The notes below the pieces were generated by a model. The model saw nothing but the letters and a program-made list of their open reading frames with translations. It was not told the DNA's origin and ran no database searches. A stretch of DNA of 64,000 nt from assembly GCA_032768795.1 (NCBI GenBank), contig CP136494.1, positions 682,001-746,000 on the forward strand, given 5' to 3'. A program made the translations under genes and the position numbers. Source of the stretch: Tremella fuciformis. Taxonomy: Eukaryota > Basidiomycota > Tremellomycetes > Tremellales > Tremellaceae. This document shows, in pieces, positions 1 through 10,418 of the stretch; position 1 is the stretch's first letter, and every line of letters starts with the position of its first letter.

Positions 1-710
1 CAGATCCGGCCAAACGGCGCCGCGTCACCTCCCGTGCCGTCCTTCCTGTCAATCGACGTGGACGCCCGTGTCCTGCGCCTCGACTCGATGTCCAAGATCG
101 TCGCCCCCGGCTCGCGTCTCGGGTTCATCACCGGGCCCCGCCCGCTGCTGGAACGCGTGATGCTTGGCAAAGAAGCCATGGGTGCAAACCCGTCCGGTCT
201 GAGCGTGGCCGTGGTCGCCAGCGTCCTACGCGCCTGGGGCGGACACGAAGGGTTCGAGAACAACTACCTTCCTCACATCTCCTGTACGCCTCTCCCTTGA
301 GACCCGCGCCGGGGCCGGGGCCGCGCTGATGCAGTGCAGCAATCTACTCGGACCGCTGCCTCGCCATGGTCAAGTGGTTTGAGGCGTACCTGCCCTCCGA
401 GGCGTGCGCCATCCCCGCGCCGTCGGGCGGCATGTTCCTGTGGCTGCGCCTCAAAGTCGAGTCGCATCCTCAGTACGCCGACAAGTCCCTCTCAGAGCTG
501 GAAGAGCAGATCTTCACCAGCATGATCGACGAGGGCGTCATCACTGCTCCTTCGTCCTTCTTCAAGGTACCCGGCAAGGAGTGGACCAAGGAGGAAGAGG
601 CGCAGCGCATGTTTTTGCGCCTGTCCTTCACCAAGGAGACGTTTGAGGTCATGGAGGAGGGGGTGAGGCGCATGGGCCGGGCCCTGAGGAAGGAGTGGCA
701 GCTGGCGTAG
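1..710 (+). CDS. ARO8-like aromatic/2-aminoadipate aminotransferase, 3' part
   Basis: The 5' end is cut by the window: the reading frame is open from base 1. Two exons are visible, joined by a 56-nt intron (284-339, GT..AG) in phase 1, which restores one continuous frame. The first exon carries the PLP-lysine segment of fold-type I aminotransferases (SMSKIVAPGSRLGFITGP, with the Schiff-base lysine in SMSK). The second carries the C-terminal small domain (PAPSGGMFLWLRL, then FLRLSFT). This pattern fits the fungal ARO8/kynurenine-aminoadipate aminotransferase group, cytosolic PLP enzymes of aromatic amino acid and lysine metabolism. Substrate preference cannot be read from this fragment. Only about the last 200 residues are present. 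Confidence 0.85.
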
Positions 711-929
711 ACAAAGTAAGCGCAAGGGTACAGAACAGAGTGGTGGTAGGGTTGTATATAGATCTTCTCGTAGTTATGGATACTCTGGTGCTCACCAGTG
801 GACAGGCACCGGTCCGAGACCGACGGTCTCGGCGACGGCGTTCACGACCTGCTTGCTGTGCTCGGCCTCGACGATGGAACGGAGGGGGATACCTTGCATC
901 TGCCCTCCCACCGCAGGGCAGCTGACACC

Positions 930-2213
930 ATGGCAGCCGAAGCTCCTGACGGTCCCCTGCAGCTCGTCATCCTCGGCGGGTCCTATGCGGGCCTCTCCAC
1001 CGCGCACTACCTCCTGCGACACGCCGTGCCCGCTCTGGCCAAAGCACACCCGTCCTCGCCAAAGACATACGAGGTCGTGCTCGTCTCTCCCTCGGAGACT
1101 GTCCTCTGCCGCCCAGCATGCCCGCGCGCCCTGTTGTCCGACAAATTCTTCGACCAGGACAAACTGTTCACGGACATCCCCGCGCAGTTCACGCAGTACC
1201 CTGCGGGGTCGTTCCGCTTTGTCCACGGGACCGTCACGGCGCTCGACCATGTCGCGCGTACAGTCACGGTCTGCGGTTCTGGGACGGGAACGGAAGTGGG
1301 GGATGAGGAGACCATCGGGCCGTACCACGCGCTGGTCCTGGCGACGGGCGCCTCGACGCCCTCTCCCCTGCTGGGCATCACCCGCGACGACGTCTTCCTG
1401 CGGCGGCAGTGGGCGGCCTTCCGTGCTGCTCTGCCTGGCGCCAAGACGATCGTCATTGCCGGCGGGGGCCCGGCGGGGGTCGAGACGGCCGGCGAGCTGG
1501 GGGAGTTCCTGAACGGCCGCCCCGGGTGGTTCAGCACGCCTCGCCCGAGCGTCCGGATCGTGCTGGTCACCAGCGGAGAGCGGCTCCTCCCTGCTCTCCG
1601 AGCTTCTTTGGCGGTCGAGGCCGAGCGGCTGCTCAAAGCCCTCGGGGTGGACGTGCTCAAGGCAACCCGAGTGATGTCCGTGTCGCCCGCCGCAGCGGGC
1701 ACAAGCGACGTCGCGGCCAAGGCCGTGGTCTCGCTCGACCAAGAGCCAAACACGATCGAAGCGGACCTCTACATCCCCGCCACGGGCACAACCCCCAACT
1801 CGTCCTTCGTCGACGCGAGCCTTCTCGCGCCCGACGGCAGAGTACAAGTGGACCCTCGTACGCTGCGGGTCTCGGCCCCTGCGGTCGGCGCGCGGGTCTA
1901 CGCAGTGGGCGACGTGAGCACGTACGGCCGACCGGCGATCCACCTGGCGTTCAACGCGATCCCCGTCCTGGGAGCAAATATCAAGCGCGACCTCTTCCTC
2001 GCTGCTGGTCTCGAGCCCCCGGGGCCGGAGAGGGTATACGAGGAGGACAAGACGGAGACGCAGCTGGTGCCGATTGGCACGGCCAAGGGCGTCGGCGCGG
2101 CGATGGGCTGGCGCGTGCCCAGCTGGTTGGTCTGGGCGATCAAGGGTCGGGATTACTGGTTGTGGACCACGGGGTCGCTGTGGAGCGGCAAGCAGTGGGC
2201 CAAGGAGGCTTAG
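930..2213 (+). CDS. FSP1/AIF-like NAD(P)H flavin oxidoreductase
   Basis: An intronless 427-residue protein. The start at 930 is chosen because the dinucleotide-binding strand (LVILGGSYAGLSTAHYLL) begins about 12 residues later; the frame extends upstream but without family-like sequence. Domains in order: FAD-binding Rossmann motif GGSYAG, the LATGA motif of pyridine-nucleotide-disulfide oxidoreductases, a second NAD(P)H Rossmann motif (IAGGGPAGVETAGEL), the FAD-contacting YAVGD motif, and a tryptophan-rich tail. This is the architecture of single-chain AIF/AMID/FSP1-type enzymes that oxidise NAD(P)H and reduce quinone-like acceptors at membranes. No redox-active CxxxxC pair and no clear N-terminal targeting peptide are seen. 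The exact acceptor is inference. Confidence 0.85.
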   Translation: MAAEAPDGPLQLVILGGSYAGLSTAHYLLRHAVPALAKAHPSSPKTYEVVLVSPSETVLCRPACPRALLSDKFFDQDKLFTDIPAQFTQYPAGSFRFVHGTVTALDHVARTVTVCGSGTGTEVGDEETIGPYHALVLATGASTPSPLLGITRDDVFLRRQWAAFRAALPGAKTIVIAGGGPAGVETAGELGEFLNGRPGWFSTPRPSVRIVLVTSGERLLPALRASLAVEAERLLKALGVDVLKATRVMSVSPAAAGTSDVAAKAVVSLDQEPNTIEADLYIPATGTTPNSSFVDASLLAPDGRVQVDPRTLRVSAPAVGARVYAVGDVSTYGRPAIHLAFNAIPVLGANIKRDLFLAAGLEPPGPERVYEEDKTETQLVPIGTAKGVGAAMGWRVPSWLVWAIKGRDYWLWTTGSLWSGKQWAKEA

Positions 2214-2549
2214 AACCGTTTCCGAGCAGTGTGGGTTGTATGTGCATGATGTTCGGCACGTCGGCGTCGGCGGTGGCAATGCCGACACCGTCACCGCCTC
2301 CTTCGGTGCCGCCGTCGCGTGTTTACGGCTCCGAGGGACTTTGTGCGCCTCGAGGAAGCTGTCCAACTGACACGTCGACTCCCATCACTGACACGACTCG
2401 GCCATGGCCGAGAACGCCGCACCATGCATGCAAGCAGCCTGACAAGAGGGGCACTGATCCTGGCGCTCGCCACTATCGTACATTTCATCTAACAAGAGAA
2501 AGATCAACACCTAGTAGAAGGAAGAGACCGAGGACCGCACCTCGACGAC
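2214..2549. other. intergenic region
   Basis: About 340 bases between the oxidoreductase stop and the BCS1-like start. No coding segment, RNA gene or repeat is recognised. It presumably holds the terminator of the first gene and the promoter of the second. Confidence 0.5.
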
Positions 2550-4508
2550 ATGACCTCGCAGGCATTCTCATTCTCGCCGGCCTTAGCCGGTCTGATGACC
2601 CTCATGACCTCTTCCAGGGGGTACGAGGCCACTCGCTCCGTTCTAATGGATGCTGCACGCTCGACGGCGGTGTTTGTGGGGTACGAAGTGATGCGCTGGC
2701 TTTGGCCGTTTCTCAACCAAGTGGCAGAACGGGGTGCGCGCCCCTCAAGCGCAGATGGAGCTGGGGCAGGGCTGAGGAGACAGAGCTGTACACGACTCTG
2801 AGGATCAGACAGACTGACGCGGCCTTCGACTGGGTCGACACGTATCTCTCCCGTCTGACCCAAGATAGGCTGGACCACCCTCCCTCGAGGCTGGAGTCGG
2901 TCCTCGACGTGTTCTGGCCGCGCGGCCGCAGGTCGGCGGCTGATCTGGCGTTGGACACGGCGCAGCTGGTCAAGGCCAATGTGGGATGGGATACGACTAA
3001 ACTTGCCTACAGGCCTTTCCAGGGTAGGTGCCGACTGAGTTGCGCTTCGCTTCACTCATGGCGCAGAGGCCACGCAGGTGGTCCGGCTCGGCCGACGCAC
3101 CATCACCGTCACCCTCACCCAGACAGTGGAGGACGACTCGATGACATACAAGTGGTACACCCTGCGCACGCTCTTTGGCTCCCTCCGTCCGCTCCACGAA
3201 ATCCTCCGCCGCGCGCGCGAGCTGCACACGTCGTGCGACTCGGAGCGGCCCCGACTGGACATACACCATGCGAGGGGCTCGTTTTGGGAGTACACGGCCT
3301 CGAAGCCGATTCGAGCATGGGAGTCTGTCATACTCCCGCGCGGGCTCAAGGAAAGGGTCTTGGAGGATGCGCGCGAGTTCTTCGAGGAGGAGGGGTACTA
3401 TCGGGCGCGCGGGCTGGCGTTCAGGAGGGGGTATCTGCTACATGGAGTTCCGGGCAGCGGCAAATCCAGCCTTGGTGAGCTGTCGTCGTCGCGGCGTCGC
3501 GGCCGGGAGCTGGGCAGAGCTGAAACCAGTCGCTGCGCTAGCTGCACAACTGGGGATGGAGCTGTACTCGCTCAGCCTGGTCTCGTCCGAGTGAGCATTC
3601 CCAAAGCGTGAGCAATCCAGTATATGTTGACGCGCAGCCTCGACGATTCGTGCCTGCTCGAACTCATGAGCCGGTTGCCAGAACGTACCATCCTTCTGAT
3701 GGAAGACATGTCACTCTGCTTCGGCCACAAGGCGTACAGCTGACGTCCAGCGACTGTGCCCTGAGAGAAGATGCGCGGGATGCGGAAGACAGTGAAGACG
3801 GGAACGACGACAAGGGCCCGCGCCCGCGAGGCAAGCCGAGGAACGAGCGGCGGAGTGCAGTCACGCTCTCAGGGCTGCTGAACGCGCTGGATGGGGTGGC
3901 AGCCTCGGAGGGACGGCTGTTGATCGCCACCACCAACTACCCCCACCGGCTCGACCCTGCCCTTTCACGTCCAGGCGAGCCTCTCTTCCAACCTGCGACG
4001 CGGGCAATGCTGACCTGCAGGCCGGTGCGACGTGTGGATCGAGTTCTCTCACTGCACGCAAGAACAGGCCCGTGATCTCTTCTTCCACATGTACTCTGGC
4101 AAACAAGACGCACGACAGTCCGAGATGTCCTTCGACATGGCCGTGGACGAGAAGACATCGCTACTGGGCAAGGAGAAGGCTGGCGTGCTCACTCCGCCCC
4201 CCACGCCCGGTACGGATGCGGATGAAGCATTGCTGGACATGGCCGGGCGGTTCGGGCGGGCGATACCGGAGCACACGGTCACCGCCAGTGGTATACAGGG
4301 CTACCTCATGCGATACAAGCGACGGCCAAGAGATGCGGTGGAGAACGTGGAGCAATGGGTGGAGGAGGGGTTCCCGCAGGCTCTGGCAGAGGCTGTGCAA
4401 GTCATCAGGTAAAGCTGATGAACAGTCTCTACCTGATGCATGGCGTAACATTACAGCGGCGCGTATCCGAGGTGGGTTTGGGCCGACTATCGGGTGCAAT
4501 TGGTGTAG
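2550..4508 (+). CDS. BCS1-like mitochondrial AAA ATPase
   Basis: Eight exons: 2550-2733, 2784-3023, 3067-3474, 3530-3590, 3638-3709, 3751-3974, 4021-4408 and 4457-4508. They total 1629 nt, exactly 543 codons. An N-terminal hydrophobic stretch is followed by a BCS1-type N-domain ([15 protein letters not shown], then [12 protein letters not shown]). The AAA domain has Walker [11 protein letters not shown] at the end of exon 3, Walker B TILLMEDID, sensor-like IATTNYP and the arginine-finger-like [16 protein letters not shown]1 proteins sit in the mitochondrial inner membrane and translocate the folded Rieske protein; fungi usually have several paralogues, so this need not be the true BCS1. An acidic insert follows Walker B. 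The sixth intron (3975-4020) has a GC donor (GCGAGC), required by the reading frame. Confidence 0.88.
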
Positions 4509-4510
4509 GG

Positions 4511-5290
4511 CTACACGAAATTTAGGCCAGTGAGAGCTGAAAGGTTGTTGAGAGTCTGTCGATTGTACTCGTGCTCCCAGATCCTGAGATCTGGCCGCGG
4601 GCCGCGCGTGGTCGTTATCTCAACGCGAGTATGAAGTATCCCTGTATCCCAGAGCACGCGCTGGGCCGCGTATCTCACTCGATATCCATACCATTCAAGA
4701 TCTGCGTCCGGATGCACGGCCGCAGTGCTCTTGAGATGGTCCAGCTCCCACTCCGCGGACGACGAATTTGGAAGCACAGCCGCCCGTTGTTCGATGTCCG
4801 CCCAGCAGAGCTCGAGCAAGGCATAAGTGTCCGCGTCGTATGGGGTGACCTCGCCCGGTAAGGACCGCCAGAAGGACAGCCTGCCGTTATCGTCTTTGGA
4901 CACGGACATCCACGCTGTGAATTGCGCCTGCTGCTTCAGCGTTTCTTCCGCAGTGGCCACACGCGTCATCGTTTGCCTCTTCTCGCGCTCTCCTAATACC
5001 TGCAAAGCGCGGTAGGAACGATAACGTTCAGACGCGCATGCGCTCTGCACATGGCCGTCCCACTCATACCCCAACGCAGGGGCAGAGCCCCCTCCGTTGT
5101 CTAGCGCCTTGGCGTAGACAAGATCCGCCAGTGCTCTCGCGTCTGGCCCCGCCGAGTCTCCAGTCAGGGGCAGTACCCCGTAGGACTTCGTCTCTGGTGA
5201 GAAGAAGCTCACTAGAGCGATCGACGTCCACCGCATGGAGGTCATGCGACCCGGAGTGCTGGACTCTTCGGTCAGATGTGAGTTGGACAT
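4511..5290 (-). CDS. Array family member 1 (unknown function)
   Basis: A 259-residue protein from a family I do not recognise, first of about ten same-strand paralogues between 4.5 and 24.6 kb. The start at 5290 is chosen because related members begin with MS/MT/MA just before the first conserved block; the frame runs open further upstream without conservation. Conserved blocks: a short N-terminal strand region ending FSPETKSYGV, a glycine-rich motif aligned with NxGxAPGSxxEW (here GGGSAPALGYEWD), a central segment with DDNGRLSFWRSLP, and the C-terminal signature LEWYGYRVRYAAQRVLWD followed by an RVEI strand. The C-tail is longer than in most members. No signal peptide or membrane segment is evident. 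The stop lies 3 bases from the end of the BCS1-like gene, so the two genes are convergent. Confidence 0.7.
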   Translation of the reverse strand: MSNSHLTEESSTPGRMTSMRWTSIALVSFFSPETKSYGVLPLTGDSAGPDARALADLVYAKALDNGGGSAPALGYEWDGHVQSACASERYRSYRALQVLGEREKRQTMTRVATAEETLKQQAQFTAWMSVSKDDNGRLSFWRSLPGEVTPYDADTYALLELCWADIEQRAAVLPNSSSAEWELDHLKSTAAVHPDADLEWYGYRVRYAAQRVLWDTGILHTRVEITTTRGPRPDLRIWEHEYNRQTLNNLSALTGLNFV

Positions 5291-5737
5291 GCTCCTGTGG
5301 AGAGTGGCGGACGTCGATGCTAACCGCGAAATCCCGCTACACAGTGTGTCTCGCGGATTTCGGTCGTTGGTTGCTGTTCCTGGTTGAGATTGACACTGAC
5401 TGGTTGTCCTGAGACTCTGCGCGGGCGGGGGAAGCGGGCTTTTCCGGGGTGCGCACGGACGAAATGTGAGGGTGCCACCTGCATTCGACCCCATTTGTGC
5501 GCAAACGGATTGTGCGCGCGCAACCACCGATTCCGCAAGGGAGACTGTGAACATGGGAGAATCTGTACTGTAATGACATGGAACGCTACGTGTTTAGAAA
5601 GGCCTCTCAAACACCGCGTTTTCCCACGGGTGGGGTCGTCTTGTAACACCTCCTTCAACACTTCTCTGGCGTCTCAGGCTCTCTACCACAGCCGACAGCC
5701 AACGCGATACTACGTCTCTCAGTCTGATCCCTTAGCC
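5291..5737. other. intergenic, upstream of member 1
   Basis: Presumed promoter of member 1 and 3' flank of member 2. No clear TATA box at the distance seen for other members; no gene recognised. Confidence 0.4.
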
Positions 5738-6439
5738 TCAACGAGGGCAGTACGGGCACAGAACAGCCTCGACACGGACGTTCACGTTATTTTCCCACAG
5801 AACGTTCTGGGCGGCACTTTTCACCCGTTCCGTGTAGTAATCCACAACGCCTCCCCCTGAACTCGATGGAAAGGGCTGATTTGTCCCCATCCAGGCCTTG
5901 TCAAAGCTGGTTGCTGTCATCGCTGATCGGCTCAAGATTCCTGCAAAATGGCGCTCCAGCACGCCCTGAGCCTCTGAATCGGTATAGCCAGGATCGAGCG
6001 GCATAGGCGTCCAGCACATGAGTGTACCATTCCGATCGATAGTTGTGAAAATTGTGGCAGTGCGTGTGGCAGCTTCTCTTCGATACTTGTCCCATGCGCC
6101 TCTCGTTGACATTGCCGCCCGCTTATCCTGCTTCAGCGGCTCGCCCGTAGTTGTCACAAGGCCCATATGACCACCGGCTGCGTTGATGCTGCGCGACCCT
6201 TCTTTCACCCATGAGTCCCACTCCTCGGCGGTGGCGGGCGCAGCGTTCCCGCCAAACTCGAGTGCGGCAAAGTACGTCCGGCGGATCAGCTCTGGGGCAT
6301 ACTTCCGAGCCGTCTCGTGGCAATCCCAGATGATGTCGTACGTCTCGGGTGATTCAAGAAATAAGGAGTCGATGGCGACACAGTCGGGCATGACGACAGA
6401 GGTATCAGCGATCGTGTCGCTTGTTGGGCAAGAAGACAT
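5738..6439 (-). CDS. Array family member 2 (unknown function)
   Basis: A 233-residue intronless protein starting MSSCPTSD; the start is chosen to match the MS-type starts of its paralogues, although the frame stays open for 68 more codons upstream. It carries the family blocks: ALEFGGNAAPATAEEWDSWV (aligned with NxGxAPGSxxEWDxLV), a central strand around TIFTTIDRNGTLMCWTP, and the C-terminal signature YYTERVKSAAQNVLWENN followed by VRVEA. It belongs to the RVKxAAxxVLWEN subgroup. A TATA-like element lies about 150 nt upstream (6586-6592). Function unknown; no catalytic motif is recognisable. Confidence 0.72.
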   Translation of the reverse strand: MSSCPTSDTIADTSVVMPDCVAIDSLFLESPETYDIIWDCHETARKYAPELIRRTYFAALEFGGNAAPATAEEWDSWVKEGSRSINAAGGHMGLVTTTGEPLKQDKRAAMSTRGAWDKYRREAATRTATIFTTIDRNGTLMCWTPMPLDPGYTDSEAQGVLERHFAGILSRSAMTATSFDKAWMGTNQPFPSSSGGGVVDYYTERVKSAAQNVLWENNVNVRVEAVLCPYCPR

Positions 6440-7141
6440 ATTCAGCGCACGCTCAGGGTCTCGGAGGAGGCGAGCAGGGAATGTAGAGCGATGTGTATCC
6501 AGCGGAGAGGAGAGGGTCAAGCTCGCAAGTGACCTGTGGAAGACGCACAGCACGGGGCCAAGTTCTTCGCAGCACCCAAGCAGATGTATATGTCCTGCCG
6601 GTACTGTCCCATCCGTCCTGGGAATTTCGTGCCCCATACCCACACGAAGGACGCTGAGAAGCTGTGGGACGAAGGCATCTCCGGGGATGCCGGTTAGAAG
6701 GCCATCTCAGCATCACAAACGCAGGCACTCGGCCGGCAATTATTGGTCTAGGGGCATCGGCGCCTCGTCAAACGGACGTGCAACAGATGCTGGTGCACGA
6801 CGCGTGGGAATGCATGGCTTATTCTTCAGCCCCCGTCCAGATGTGGATTCCGTATGACGGACGCGACCACCGAGCTGGGCCGCGACCGGGCTTCCTCGCC
6901 TGCAATCTACGTCGGGTCGCTTGCACTGCCCATGGCTTACGTCTGTCGAAGATCACCCTCACCGCCTGTCAGAGGGCCGTTCGCATCGAGCCTCGACAGA
7001 CGCTCATGTGAAGTTCCCTGCACATGCCGAGAAGGATTTATTGTTGTCTCCTTATGCTGGTCTGCAAGCGGCGTGTGTTGTTTTCACCTGGTCACTCTAA
7101 TCCTATCACTATGTACGATGCAGAATTGCATGCTGGCATAA
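6440..7141. other. intergenic between members 2 and 3
   Basis: About 700 bases. The only supported element is the TATA-like site of member 2; no gene recognised on either strand. Confidence 0.4.
6586..6592 (-). promoter_or_regulatory. TATA-like element of member 2
   Basis: CATATAC on the minus strand about 147-153 nt upstream of the member 2 start, comparable with TATA sites of three other members of the array. Confidence 0.4.
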
Positions 7142-7921
7142 CTACGGTGACTCATCAGGATTAACAAGAGGCAACTGACGCAAGTTGTCCTGCCTCTCTT
7201 TTGTGCTCTCTTCGGCATGCAACCCGGGGTAAAAACTCACGTCGACGGCGATGTTGGTGATGTCGTTCTCCCAGAAAATTGATTCTGCGGCAGCCTTCAC
7301 ACGCGACAGGTAGTACTCAAGAGCCGTTTCTGGCCCATTGTAATAGTACAGGCTATCTATCGTACTTTGAGCGACGGAATTGTCTAGAGTGGCTACGCGC
7401 CTCTCGATGTCGAGAATGTAGCGGTTCGCGGTATATTGCCCCAAGTCGGTGCCGTCTGTAGTTCTAAGCGGCCAGAAATATGGCGTGCCATCATCTGTCA
7501 TGGACACCGCCAGGTAGGCAGTGCGAATACACCCACGCCGACGGGCTGCCTCGGCATTTTCAGTAGCCTGTATTGAACGCCACATCCCAGCGGTGGGGAT
7601 CGAATAGAATGATCCACCGAGGCGGCGGTCTGCAGAGTGATGGAGGCGACTCGACGCTGTACAAACCATTTCGCTCCACTCGGCAGAGCTCCCTGGAGCT
7701 GAACCTTGGTGTCCTGCGAGGGCTTCTAGGTAGATGGCACGCACAAGTTGCCGCGCAGGCCCGGTCGGGGCGAATCTAGGTTCGGTCACGATGCCGTAGA
7801 GCAAAGTCTCCTCGTTGAAGTAGGCCGCTATGGGGATGGCAAATGCAGCGCTACTGGACGGTACTGTGTGCGGCTCCGCGCCAGCGGAAGAAGATGGCAT
7901 CCTGCACAGAGGCTGGGGCAA
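7142..7921 (-). CDS. Array family member 3 (unknown function)
   Basis: A 259-residue intronless protein (an alternative start is the methionine at 7900). All family blocks are present: an N-terminal AAYFNEETLLYGIVTEP segment, the glycine motif AGHQGSAPGSSAEWSEMV, a central RTAYLAVSMTDDGTPYFW block, the dimer-like segment QYTANRYILDIERRVATL, and the C-terminal signature LEYYLSRVKAAAESIFWEND with an IAVDVSFYP strand. It ends in a charged, lineage-specific tail. It is one of the best-preserved members and a good query for homology searches. Function unknown. Confidence 0.75.
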   Translation of the reverse strand: MPQPLCRMPSSSAGAEPHTVPSSSAAFAIPIAAYFNEETLLYGIVTEPRFAPTGPARQLVRAIYLEALAGHQGSAPGSSAEWSEMVCTASSRLHHSADRRLGGSFYSIPTAGMWRSIQATENAEAARRRGCIRTAYLAVSMTDDGTPYFWPLRTTDGTDLGQYTANRYILDIERRVATLDNSVAQSTIDSLYYYNGPETALEYYLSRVKAAAESIFWENDITNIAVDVSFYPGLHAEESTKERQDNLRQLPLVNPDESP

Positions 7922-8296
7922 TTATTCACTGTATGACACTTCGAAGTGCCGAGTGCAATTTTTATTGGTGGGGCAGTGCTGAGGTCACAGATGAAGAGTT
8001 CTTGACGACGTTTGCGGGGCTCTGACAGCGATGCAGGGCGAATTCTTAGACCAGTCTGTACGACATCGCAGCGGGCATGCTGAGAAGTATCGTTCCGTGT
8101 GATCCCTTGTCGGCCCCTGTGTGAAGCTGGGATCAGCTGTGCCGCGTTTCGTGTGGATATGAGATCTTGTGAAGCTGCGTCCTCTCAGAGCAACGGTCTC
8201 CCACCCAAAGAAAAAGAGGAGAGCCAGGGAAGAGACGGGATTTAGTTGATCACATCGATTCAGCATCTTCCGACGAATATGGCAGCTTCGTGGCCC

Positions 8297-9049
8297 CTAC
8301 GAAAGACATGTGTAGGAGGTCAAGTCGTCAGCGGAAAGAGTCTCAATTGGGCGGCCTGAAATGCGTATGTCAAATCGTTCTTGTCGCGATTGCTCTGTTT
8401 CCCACAGCACCATTTGACCAGCACGCTCAACACATTTTGCGCAGTACTCCAAAGCGGCTGTCCTGCTCTCCTGGCTTCGAGTCACAATCACTGAGTGAAT
8501 CGTCGAGCCGTGAGGCATCCTTGCACGTTGCGAGATTCTGGTCAACAGACATTCGACTTCCATATGGGCCTGTTTGCTCCCCTCGGTCTCGTCGAGAGGC
8601 TCGGCCAGTCGAAAGTAGGGTGTGTGATCTCCAACCAGGCCCACATCGAGGCTAACGATCCAGAAGAGGTCTTGCCGTCGGTTTTCTTGCCCACTAATCT
8701 GAACGTGATCCTTTCGTGCATCGCATGGGAGGGCTGGTCTTGAACCGTCACGGTGTACCGCTCGTTCAGGTCATCTTCAGGTCCGATCTCTGTAACACTT
8801 CGTACCCAATTCGTCCACTCTGCTTCGGTGCCGGGAGCACCTCCTGAGCCGTGCACCAGAGCTTTGGAGAAGATCGATGACTCTATTCTAGCGTTCTCCC
8901 TCGAAGCAGCGAGATCTACCATGACACCGAAGGTCTCGGGGGGGTGGGGGGGGGGGGGGGGGTCTGAAGTACGGCACAACTTGGACTGTCGGCGGGGCAC
9001 ATGTTCCAGGCAGGGTGCCGGGTGTCTCGTACGTGGACGAAGAGGACAT
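8297..9049 (-). pseudogene. Array family member 4, two frame disruptions
   Basis: The start at 9049 (MSSSSTYE) leads into the family N-terminus (TVQVVPYF), but a run of 17 G on the plus strand (8946-8962) puts the rest of the N-half (GSGGAPGTEAEWTNWV) in another frame. A second one-base shift follows near 8702, in a short A run after PSHAMHER. Beyond it, the third frame resumes the family central block (DLFWIVSLDVG) and C-terminal half (ALEYCAKCVERAGQMVLWE) down to 8297. Either this is a decayed paralogue or the homopolymer length is wrong or variable. Confidence 0.7.
8946..8962 (+). repeat. G17 homopolymer inside member 4
   Basis: Seventeen consecutive G (17 C on the coding strand), preceded by seven G and a T. 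It lies between the family N-terminal strand and the next conserved block, and its length decides the reading frame. Confidence 0.9.
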
Positions 9050-9731
9050 ACTGTCTACCAGCGACAGCGCATCTGTTGCAGCAGTAGTAGGTCAACTGAA
9101 TGGGTTCTCGCTGAGGGACTGAGAATAGTCAAAGGCCGTCCGGATAGGCAGGCTCAGAGGGTGTGTATGTACGTATGACAGGTGACAGCGAAACAGAGAG
9201 TAGTGGGAGAGGGCGTCTCTTCGGTTTTTTTTTCCTGTGACAGCAGCCGGTGAGACATCGATGAGACGATGAGACTATGTGAGGCTGCGAACCGGTCTCT
9301 TGATGAAAAATCGTCCCGTTCAATAGCTGATATCTCTCACGGTGAAGGTGAGGCGGCGGCGAGTGGGCACCTTCACGTCTGGACCGTCTCGGCTTGTGAG
9401 TGCTTCACGGACACATGAATTCAGGGGCCCTCGTCCCTCCTGCCCCGCAGAGATGTCCTCCCGCAAGAAGCCGCAGTCGCGATTGTGATGACTTCAGGAC
9501 TTTAGGTTTATCAATACTGCAGATACAGCCTCATTGCGCCTGAGTTCCTGACCGACGATGAGATGCAGTGTGACATGCAGACCATGACAGGTTCAGGTCG
9601 ATCAGGCAGAAGGGTCGGAGCCATGGCGAAAGGCGGTCGATTGGAAGTTAAAGGGAAGCATGGCTCAAGACTATGCATTGTCCACGACATGGCAGAGAAA
9701 CGATCGACCGGTTCCATGTACAGTAAGTGGC
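9050..9731. other. intergenic between members 4 and 5
   Basis: About 680 bases, no gene recognised on either strand. Confidence 0.4.
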
Positions 9732-10418
9732 TCATCGAGGGGCAAACGTATGGAACACGTCTACTCGTACGTGCTCGTCATTCTCACGCATCACCTCGTT
9801 AGCCTCATGCCGAAAACGGTCGCACACGTACGAGATCCTGCTCATCGCGGTTTGTTTCCCCAGAAAGATTTGCTCAGCCTCCGTATCGGGATTCAACTGG
9901 GTGCGTTGTATGATATCATCCCAATAGGAGACCACGGTCTCCTGACCGGTATACACTTCAGCATCTACTTCGCTCCGACCCGGACAGCGGGGTGTCATGG
10001 ACCCGTCTTGTAGCGAGAACACTGCTGCACAAGCCGCGCTGGGGGCCGTTGCTCGAAAGTCAGACTTCAGTCGCTCCTTCTGAAAGACAGAGTCGCCAGT
10101 CTGCCAGGCAATCTGAAAGGGCAGGACCCTCACATTAAAGGAGTCGCTCGGATCTTGTGTGTCAAATTGATTTGTACCCGCTGTCTGCCTTATCCACCGG
10201 TCCCATCCCGGGGGACCACCCGGCGCAGACCCGTTGTTGAGACTTAATGCTTGTTTGGTGACGAGTCGACTGACTTCATCGTTGCGTTCATCGTCGGGCC
10301 CCTCGACAGCCACACCATACGTGAACCCGCCCGGGAAATAGTACCCTCGGATAAGATAGGTCGAACCACCGTGATCCTGCGCTGTCAACTGCGAACTCTC
10401 GGAACAGTCAAAGGACAT
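9732..10418 (-). CDS. Array family member 5 (unknown function)
   Basis: A 228-residue intronless protein starting MSFDCSES. Blocks: STYLIRGYYFPGGFTYGVAV, the glycine motif SLNNGSAPGGPPGWDRWI, the central VRVLPFQIAWQTGDSVFQKE segment, FSLQDGSMTPRCPG, VYTGQETVVSYWDDIIQRT, and the C-terminal signature RFRHEANEVMRENDEHVRVDV. The HEANEVMRE ending places it in a second subgroup with the interrupted members at 15.2/22.9 kb and 23.9 kb, as opposed to the RVKxAAxxVLWEN subgroup. It is the only intact copy of this subgroup here. No targeting signal; function unknown. Confidence 0.75.
   Translation of the reverse strand: MSFDCSESSQLTAQDHGGSTYLIRGYYFPGGFTYGVAVEGPDDERNDEVSRLVTKQALSLNNGSAPGGPPGWDRWIRQTAGTNQFDTQDPSDSFNVRVLPFQIAWQTGDSVFQKERLKSDFRATAPSAACAAVFSLQDGSMTPRCPGRSEVDAEVYTGQETVVSYWDDIIQRTQLNPDTEAEQIFLGKQTAMSRISYVCDRFRHEANEVMRENDEHVRVDVFHTFAPR

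Noticed and set aside
792..2366. 524-codon minus-strand open frame
   Set aside because: Runs antisense through the oxidoreductase gene; no domain or splice logic, explained by high GC and codon bias.
1409..3478. 689-codon plus-strand open frame
   Set aside because: Crosses out of frame through the oxidoreductase; only its 3' part coincides with exon 2 of the BCS1-like gene.
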